11,040 nucleotides of DNA, taken from the NCBI GenBank assembly GCA_030638665.1, contig DAOWEF010000028.1:1-11040 (forward strand), in the 5' to 3' direction. Each line of letters begins with the position of its first letter. Positions within the stretch are counted from its first letter, which is position 1. Positions 6,525 to 11,040 of this stretch are shown here, piece after piece. A program made the translations under genes and the position numbers. The notes beneath the pieces are model-generated. The model did no database searches. It was not told the DNA's origin and worked only from the letters and a program-made list of their open reading frames with translations. This stretch comes from Dehalococcoidia bacterium. GTDB lineage: Bacteria > Chloroflexota > Dehalococcoidia > E44-bin15.

Positions 6525-7698
6525 ATTCGCTGTTTCTAACGCCTTCAGAAGAAAGGGGATCGCCATTTTCGCCATCCTGGGGACTGCCCTTGGTATTGCC
6601 CTGATGACGGTGTTGATCAGCATCACCGATGGCATGGACATTATGATGCAAGATATGATGAACGATTTAGCGGGAAGCATAGCGGTTTACCCTGCAGATG
6701 CCCCTTTGGGGTTTATGGCGGGTGGGGGCACACCCTTTTCAATTACCTATGTGGAGGATATCAATGATTTAGACCATGTGAAGGAAGTGAGTCCACTTGT
6801 TTTAGTTTTCATTCGCAGGGAGTTTGCCAACTTTGGTGACCCGATGGGTGTCACCCTGAGAGGGGTAGATTTAGCGGAGGATGCGGAGATGGATGGGCCT
6901 ACCGTCAACATAATTGAAGGTAGAACCATAACGCCGGGTGAGAACGAGATCATCCTGGGTAAAATTCTCTCTACCTTTGGCCGTGCACAGGGAGGGGAAT
7001 ACGCTGATATTGGTGGCACCATTGTCATGCCCGTGTCAGGGGCTGAACCTGTCGAGCTTAGGGTAGTGGGTATTTTCAATACAGACAGTAATATTTACGA
7101 TACGTTTATCTATACTGATATGGTCACTGCACGGGGCCTCGTTGGCATATCCGGCGATGAGATAAATTTCATCAATGTCGAAGCCGATAGCACAGATAAT
7201 GTGGAGGCGGTGTCAGATGCTATCGTGGCGCTGTTTGAAGATGAAGCGGTTCCAGTCCAAACTATTATCGCCACAGAGATTTTGGAGAATATCACTGAGA
7301 CCATGGGCACCTTCCGGAGCTTCTTGTGGATCATCTCTCTGGTTGCGGCGATAGCTGGCGGGGTCTCCATATTCATCGTTATGCTTATCTCGGTGATCGA
7401 GAGGACGAAGGAGTTCGGCATCCTCAAGGCATCCGGCTGGTCCAATAGGAACATCATCAGCTCGGTGGTGGTTCAATCGATCACCATTGGCCTTCTGGGC
7501 GCTGCAGTCGGGCTCGCCATCGGATATGGGGGGGGGCAGGGCATCGATGCCTACATTAACATAGATATCGCTATTGTTACGTGGGAGTTGGTGGCTATGA
7601 TAGGTGTATTCGGGATAATTGTAGGGGTGGTGGGGGGAATCTACCCCGCACTGCGGGCGGCGCGGGTAAGTCCTATAGAAAGCCTGAGGGCTTTATAG
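6517..7698 (+). CDS. ABC transporter permease, MacB/FtsX type
   Basis: A 393-residue inner-membrane permease of the type VII (MacB/LolC/FtsX) ABC superfamily. Translation from TTG 6517 gives MFRFAVSNAFRRKG and then a first membrane segment at about 14-36. An extracytoplasmic domain of about 230 residues resembles the MacB periplasmic core (GSIAVYPAD, VKEVSPLV, GVDL, then IIEGRTITPGENEIILG). Three more membrane segments lie near 269-293, 314-337 and 357-378. ERTKEFGILKASG at 295-307 is the coupling-helix motif after the second segment. The C-terminus PALRAARVSPIESLRAL is typical of the family. Family members act as mechanotransmitters or exporters of lipids, peptides, lipoproteins or drugs rather than as importers; the substrate here is unknown. 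It overlaps rplC by 8 nt, and the ATPase starts on the next base after its stop. No MacA-like adaptor is present in the window. Confidence 0.9.
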   Translation: MFRFAVSNAFRRKGIAIFAILGTALGIALMTVLISITDGMDIMMQDMMNDLAGSIAVYPADAPLGFMAGGGTPFSITYVEDINDLDHVKEVSPLVLVFIRREFANFGDPMGVTLRGVDLAEDAEMDGPTVNIIEGRTITPGENEIILGKILSTFGRAQGGEYADIGGTIVMPVSGAEPVELRVVGIFNTDSNIYDTFIYTDMVTARGLVGISGDEINFINVEADSTDNVEAVSDAIVALFEDEAVPVQTIIATEILENITETMGTFRSFLWIISLVAAIAGGVSIFIVMLISVIERTKEFGILKASGWSNRNIISSVVVQSITIGLLGAAVGLAIGYGGGQGIDAYINIDIAIVTWELVAMIGVFGIIVGVVGGIYPALRAARVSPIESLRAL

Positions 7699-8430
7699 GT
7701 GAGTGACATGAGTGAGCACAAAACTGGGCCTGAGGATCAACGGGAAAGCATTATAGTTACCCAAAAGCTAACTAAAATCTATGGTAGGGGGGCCACCAGG
7801 GTGGCGGCGCTCAAAGGGGCGAACATCAGGGTGCGGAAAGGGGAGTTAATTGCTGTGCTGGGACCATCGGGAAGCGGCAAGACCACCCTCCTCAACATGC
7901 TTGGTGCACTGGATCGCCCTACCAGGGGACAGGTGTTTATTGACGGTGTGGAAACAAGCAGTGTCCCGGAGCGGAGGCTTTACAAAATCCGCCGCGAGAA
8001 ACTGGGCTTCATTTTCCAGACCTATTACCTGGTGCCGACTCTGAACGCCCTGCAAAACGTGCTCATGCCCGTGTTGCCGATGAGGAAGAACAAGAGGTAT
8101 AAAAAAAGGGCAGAGGGGCTGTTGGAGCTGGTTGGACTTAAGGACCGCATGCATCACAAGCCGGGGGAGCTCTCCGGTGGCGAGCAGCAGCGGGTGGCCA
8201 TCGCCCGCGCTCTGATCCTAAATCCTGGCGTTATACTTGCAGATGAGCCCACTGGCAATCTGGATACTAAGACTGGTGCTGAGATCATCGGGCTGATGCA
8301 GCGGCTAAACAAGGAGCGTGGAAAAACCTTTATCGTTGTGACCCACGATAGCCGCATCGCCGAAAACGCGGAAAGGGTGTTTTATTTGATGGATGGCAGG
8401 CTATCCGATGTTCCCCCAGAGGAGAATTGA
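7699..8430 (+). CDS. ABC transporter ATP-binding protein, LolD/MacB type
   Basis: The 243-residue nucleotide-binding subunit partners the preceding permease and powers it from the cytoplasmic face. All motifs are intact: Walker A GPSGSGKTT at 55-63, Q-loop FIFQTYYLVPTL with Gln107, signature LSGGEQQR at 158-165, Walker B VILADEP at 178-184, D-loop NLD at 187-189 and the switch His216 in VVTHD. The wording around the Q-loop and DEPTGNLD is typical of the MacB/LolD/FtsE branch that pairs with FtsX-like permeases. The GTG at 7699 directly abuts the permease stop. An ATG at 7708, preceded by AGGTGA at 5 nt, is an equally good start and would remove three residues. rplD begins one base after its stop. 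The N-terminal extension of about 17 residues before the fold is hydrophilic. Confidence 0.93.
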   Translation: MSDMSEHKTGPEDQRESIIVTQKLTKIYGRGATRVAALKGANIRVRKGELIAVLGPSGSGKTTLLNMLGALDRPTRGQVFIDGVETSSVPERRLYKIRREKLGFIFQTYYLVPTLNALQNVLMPVLPMRKNKRYKKRAEGLLELVGLKDRMHHKPGELSGGEQQRVAIARALILNPGVILADEPTGNLDTKTGAEIIGLMQRLNKERGKTFIVVTHDSRIAENAERVFYLMDGRLSDVPPEEN

Positions 8431-8431
8431 A

Positions 8432-9082
8432 GTGGTGCAGGTTCCTGTTCATAATATACAAGGAGAGGTTGTCGACCACATCGCACTGAAGGATGAGATT
8501 TTTGGGGTGCCCTCGAACCAGGCGGTGGTGCATCAGGCCTTGGTGAGGCAGTTGGCTAATGCCCGTCAGGGCACGGCGAGCACCAAGACGCGGGCACAGG
8601 TTTCCGGTGGGGGGCATAAACCCTTCCGTCAGAAGGGAACGGGACGAGCAAGGCGGGGGAGTTCAAGCTCACCGCTGTTGCGGGGTGGCGGAGTGGCCTT
8701 CGGTCCTCACCCCAGGAGCTATCGTCAGGCGATGCCCAGGAAGATGCGCAGCCTGGCACTGAGGTGCGTTCTCTCGGCAAAGGTGGCCCAGGGTGAAATG
8801 ATCGTGGTGGATGAGCTCGCGTTAAACGAGCCCAAGACAAAGGAGATGGCTCGCATCCTGGCGGCATTGGGGGTGGGATCATCGGCCCTAATTATCACCG
8901 CCGAGCCTGATCCCAATGCGTATAAATCGGCGCGTAACTTGGAAAGGACGAAGACATTGCCTGCCAACTTGCTAAATGTCGGCGATCTCCTATCTCACCG
9001 GATATTGATGCTCACCGTGGCAGCGGTGCGGCGTGTGGAAGAGATGGGGACGCCGCAGCCGAGGAAGCTGGTAAAGACCTAA
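8432..9082 (+). CDS. rplD: 50S ribosomal protein L4
   Basis: L4 is an early 23S rRNA-binding protein whose long loop lines the polypeptide exit tunnel near the macrolide site; in gamma-proteobacteria it represses the S10 operon. The 216-residue product begins (M)VQVPVHNIQGEVV. The tunnel loop is seen as TRAQVSGGGHKPFRQKGTGRARRG and the KGTGRAR tip is wild type. RGGGVAFGP, then PRKMRSLALRCVLSAK, VVDEL and the Rossmann-like second half with ILMLTVAAVRRVEE complete the fold. I chose GTG 8432, with AGAGGAGA at 8418-8425 inside the end of the ATPase gene; GTG 8435 is one codon later, and ATG 8408 would overlap the ATPase in another frame. It starts 1 nt after the ABC ATPase stop, so its translation may depend on ribosomes leaving the transporter genes. 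Confidence 0.95.
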   Translation: MVQVPVHNIQGEVVDHIALKDEIFGVPSNQAVVHQALVRQLANARQGTASTKTRAQVSGGGHKPFRQKGTGRARRGSSSSPLLRGGGVAFGPHPRSYRQAMPRKMRSLALRCVLSAKVAQGEMIVVDELALNEPKTKEMARILAALGVGSSALIITAEPDPNAYKSARNLERTKTLPANLLNVGDLLSHRILMLTVAAVRRVEEMGTPQPRKLVKT

Positions 9083-9134
9083 GTATAAGAAGAGGATAGA
9101 TAGATAGTTAGCGGGAAATCAATTGAATTACCGA

Positions 9135-9150
9135 GGTTCTATTTAGAGCC
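9135..9150 (+). promoter_or_regulatory. Small hairpin in the rplD-rplW gap
   Basis: GGTTCT at 9135-9140 can pair with AGAGCC at 9145-9150 (one G-U pair) around an ATTT loop, in the 94-nt spacer ahead of rplW. No U-run follows, so it is not a terminator. The same spacer holds a short GATA tandem run at 9095-9107. Any role in processing or translation is conjecture. Confidence 0.25.
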
Positions 9151-9176
9151 GAGCGAAAAGGGCGAAAAGACGAAAA

Positions 9177-9461
9177 ATGCAGATACTGGAAATATTACGC
9201 CGCCCCATAATCTCGGAGAAGAGCACAGGCCTTCAGGAGCGGGACAAGTACACCTTCGAGGTGGCGCTGGGTGCCAATAAGCAGCAGATCAAGCAGGCTG
9301 TGGAATTGGCGTTTCAGGTTGAGGTGGCGCGGGTGAATGTGATAACCATGCCCCCTAAGTGGCGTGGCCCTGGCAGAAGACGGGGTCAGACCTCCCCCTG
9401 GAAGAAGGCGGTGGTCACCCTCAAGCCGGGGCAAAAGATCGAATTCTTTGAGGGATTATGA
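9177..9461 (+). CDS. rplW: 50S ribosomal protein L23
   Basis: L23 lies at the exit of the polypeptide tunnel and is the docking site for trigger factor and the signal recognition particle. The 94-residue product is of normal length. It starts MQILEILRRPIISEKSTGL, has an acidic residue (Glu21) near the position known as the chaperone contact in E. coli, and continues with KYTFEVALGANKQQIKQAVELAF and VEVARVNVITMP. The RGPGRRRGQTSPWKKAVVTLKPG block is the conserved rRNA-binding loop and C-terminal strand. The Shine-Dalgarno is poor: AAAAGGGCG lies too far upstream and the bases next to the ATG are A-rich. A 94-nt gap precedes it and an 88-nt gap follows. Confidence 0.95.
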   Translation: MQILEILRRPIISEKSTGLQERDKYTFEVALGANKQQIKQAVELAFQVEVARVNVITMPPKWRGPGRRRGQTSPWKKAVVTLKPGQKIEFFEGL

Positions 9462-9549
9462 GGAGTTATTCATCCTAATTTCTTGGGTTGAGTGATGGAG
9501 ATGATGTGGACAGTTGAGTTAAAAAATGAGCTGAGTAAAGGTCGAAGAA

Positions 9550-10374
9550 GTGCCTCTTAAGGTATATAAACCGACATCGCCAGGGCGCAGGGGGATGACC
9601 AGCGCCTCCTTTGAGGAAATCACTAAGACGAAGCCGGAGAAATCACTCCTCAGGCCCCTTAAGAAGAAGGCGGGGAGAAGCAACCAGGGGCGGATCACAG
9701 TACGCCATCGGGGTGGTGGCGCCAAGCGGATGTATCGCGTTATCGACTTCAAGCGCGATAAGCTGGGCATCCCTGGCGAGGTGGCCGCTATCGAATACGA
9801 TCCGAATCGCTCAGCGCGCCTTGCCCTCATCCACTACGATGATGGGGAGAAGCGATACATACTGGCACCCCTTGGCCTGGAGGTGGGGGATACCATTACG
9901 GCAGGCAGCGATGCCGAGATGAAGATAGGCAATGCCCTGCCCTTAAAATTGATCCCTACAGGCACAGCGATACACAATATTGAGCTTCACCGTGGCAAAG
10001 GGGGGCAGCTTGTGAGGAGCGCCGGTGGGGGGGCACAGCTTATGGCTAAAGAAGGTAGCTATGCCCTAGTGAGGATGCCCTCCGGAGAGGTAAGGCGAAT
10101 TCATATCGAGTGCTTTGCCACTATTGGGCAAGTGGGCAATGTTGACCATCAGCATATTAAGCTTGGTAAGGCAGGTCGGAAAAGGCACCTGGGGATCCGC
10201 TCTACAGTGCGCGGCTCGGTGATGAGCCCCAGGGATCACCCCCATGGCGGGGGAGAGGGGAGATCCCCCATAGGTTTGCCTGGTCCCAAGACCCCCTGGG
10301 GGAAGCCGGCGCTGGGCTATACCACCCGCAGAAACAAGCTCACCGACAGCATGATCGTGAAGCGGAGGAAGTAA
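9550..10374 (+). CDS. rplB: 50S ribosomal protein L2
   Basis: L2 is one of the most conserved ribosomal proteins, required for subunit association and peptidyl transferase activity. The 274-residue product matches the usual 273-277. It begins (M)[20 protein letters not shown] and contains [23 protein letters not shown], the OB-fold and SH3-like core with [11 protein letters not shown] and [16 protein letters not shown], and the signature [18 protein letters not shown] near 225-242 with the essential histidines at 230 and 232. The basic tail ends SMIVKRRK. Start is GTG 9550 with AAAGG ending 8 nt upstream. The wording [14 protein letters not shown] differs slightly from the common GVAMNPVDHPHGGG form; I recall similar variants in Chloroflexota, but this needs an alignment. 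Confidence 0.97.
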   Translation: MPLKVYKPTSPGRRGMTSASFEEITKTKPEKSLLRPLKKKAGRSNQGRITVRHRGGGAKRMYRVIDFKRDKLGIPGEVAAIEYDPNRSARLALIHYDDGEKRYILAPLGLEVGDTITAGSDAEMKIGNALPLKLIPTGTAIHNIELHRGKGGQLVRSAGGGAQLMAKEGSYALVRMPSGEVRRIHIECFATIGQVGNVDHQHIKLGKAGRKRHLGIRSTVRGSVMSPRDHPHGGGEGRSPIGLPGPKTPWGKPALGYTTRRNKLTDSMIVKRRK

Positions 10375-10384
10375 GAGGAAGTAA
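10365..10384 (+). repeat. Tandem 10-bp duplication over the rplB stop codon
   Basis: GAGGAAGTAA at 10365-10374 is repeated exactly and immediately at 10375-10384. The first copy ends in the rplB stop codon TAA; the second lies in the spacer and would again place a TAA in the same register only if the 10-bp unit were in phase, which it is not. It is probably a replication-slippage duplication. Confidence 0.7.
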
Positions 10385-10463
10385 AGCTAAGATGTCAGTA
10401 GTGCAATTAACCGAGCTATTATCGATCTTTAGTAGCTTGGAGCGCAGGTGAGAGGTCGAAAAA

Positions 10464-10763
10464 ATGTCCAGATCCTCTAAGAAGGGGCCCTTTGTCGACT
10501 CGAAACTGGTGAAGAAGGTGGAGGCACTCAATCAGTCGGGAGAGAAGGCAGTGCTCAAGACATGGTCGCGTGCCTCGACCATTCTTCCCGAGATGATCGG
10601 ACACACCATCGGGGTGCACGATGGCAGGCGGCATGTGCCCATCTTTATTACCGAGAATATGGTGGGGCACAAGCTGGGCGAGTTTGCCTTCACTAGATCC
10701 TTCAGGGGGCATTCCGCTAAGTCGGAGAGGGTGGCCACGTTTAAGAAGCGGACAAAGAAGTAG
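10464..10763 (+). CDS. rpsS: 30S ribosomal protein S19
   Basis: S19 sits in the 30S head beside S13 and contacts the 50S subunit through bridge B1. The 99-residue product is slightly longer than the common 92-93, owing to a basic tail ending FKKRTKK. It begins [20 protein letters not shown] and contains [43 protein letters not shown] and the conserved TRSFRGH. The ATG has AGAGGT at 10451-10456, 7 nt upstream. An 89-nt spacer separates it from rplB, and rplV begins 5 nt after its stop. Confidence 0.97.
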   Translation: MSRSSKKGPFVDSKLVKKVEALNQSGEKAVLKTWSRASTILPEMIGHTIGVHDGRRHVPIFITENMVGHKLGEFAFTRSFRGHSAKSERVATFKKRTKK

Positions 10764-10768
10764 GCATT

Positions 10769-11040
10769 ATGGAGGTACGGGCTAACGCAAGATATGTAAG
10801 GACATCGCCTCGTAAATTGCGACCTATTGTGGGTTTGGTGCGGGGTAAGAAGGTGGAGGAGGCGTTAACTATTCTTAAATTCCTGCCCTCGCCATCAGCC
10901 CGTACTGTAGCCAGGGTGGTAAAGTCAGCCGCTGCCAATGCCGAGAACAACTTCGAGATGACGCCATCGGATCTGAGGATTGTGAAGATTTATATCGATG
11001 GGGGGCGGAGCATGAAGCGCTATCGCGCAGGACCAAGGGG
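10769..11040 (+). CDS. rplV: 50S ribosomal protein L22 (N-terminal part, cut by window edge)
   Basis: L22 binds all 23S rRNA domains and sends a beta-hairpin into the exit tunnel opposite L4, next to the macrolide site. Ninety codons are visible before the right edge. The N-terminus MEVRANARYVRTSPRKLRPI, then GLVRGKKVEEALTIL, VVKSAAANAENN and RIVKIYIDGGRSMKRYRAG match the family in order. The usual product is 110-130 residues, so only the last part of the hairpin and the C-terminal strand are missing. The ATG is 5 nt downstream of the rpsS stop without a clear Shine-Dalgarno, which points to coupling with rpsS. Continuation into rpsC and rplP is expected from the standard S10 order but is not visible. 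Confidence 0.95.
   Translation, partial: MEVRANARYVRTSPRKLRPIVGLVRGKKVEEALTILKFLPSPSARTVARVVKSAAANAENNFEMTPSDLRIVKIYIDGGRSMKRYRAGPR

Noticed and set aside
9095..9107. GATA tandem run as a phase-variable microsatellite
   Set aside because: Only about three units are present, in a non-coding spacer; too short to support slippage-based switching.
10384..10438. AAGCTA/TAGCTT and GAGCTA/TAGCTT pairings in the rplB-rpsS spacer as an RNA switch
   Set aside because: The stems are 5-6 bp with long loops and AT-rich; such pairings are expected by chance.

Overview
The window is a bacterial chromosome segment dominated by ribosomal protein genes. On the + strand a str-type cluster (rpsL, rpsG, fusA) runs directly into an S10-type cluster (rpsJ, rplC, rplD, rplW, rplB, rpsS, rplV), the last gene being cut by the right edge. 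On the - strand, diverging from rpsL, lie tlyA, an alpha/beta hydrolase gene and the 5' part of purF, which is cut by the left edge. The sequence is moderately GC-rich by eye. The long-form S12, the joining of str and S10 clusters without tuf, and the general character of the proteins suggest a Chloroflexota member, perhaps Dehalococcoidia. This is an inference from memory of gene order and sequence flavour, not a database result.

Layout: 1-716 purF (-, partial); 771-1553 alpha/beta hydrolase (-); 1556-2317 tlyA (-); 2318-2522 divergent control region with a good sigma-70-like promoter for rpsL, a leader hairpin and an 11-bp direct repeat in front of tlyA; 2523-5818 rpsL-rpsG-fusA-rpsJ, tightly packed; 5889-6524 rplC; 6517-8430 a two-gene ABC transporter cassette (MacB/FtsX-type permease plus LolD/MacB-type ATPase); 8432-9082 rplD; then rplW, rplB, rpsS and rplV. 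There is no gene-free stretch longer than about 205 bases, and I saw no rRNA, tRNA, CRISPR array, insertion sequence or clear terminator.

The unusual element is the ABC cassette between rplC and rplD, a junction where the standard S10 order has nothing. It is fitted without gaps. The permease starts on a TTG inside the last codons of rplC (8-nt overlap) behind an AAGGAG Shine-Dalgarno sequence. The ATPase follows the permease with zero spacing, and rplD starts one base after the ATPase. The transporter should therefore be co-transcribed, and probably translationally coupled, with ribosomal proteins L3 and L4. Nothing in the window shows its substrate. The remaining genes work together in translation: 30S and 50S proteins, the translocase EF-G, and the rRNA methyltransferase TlyA on the divergent strand.
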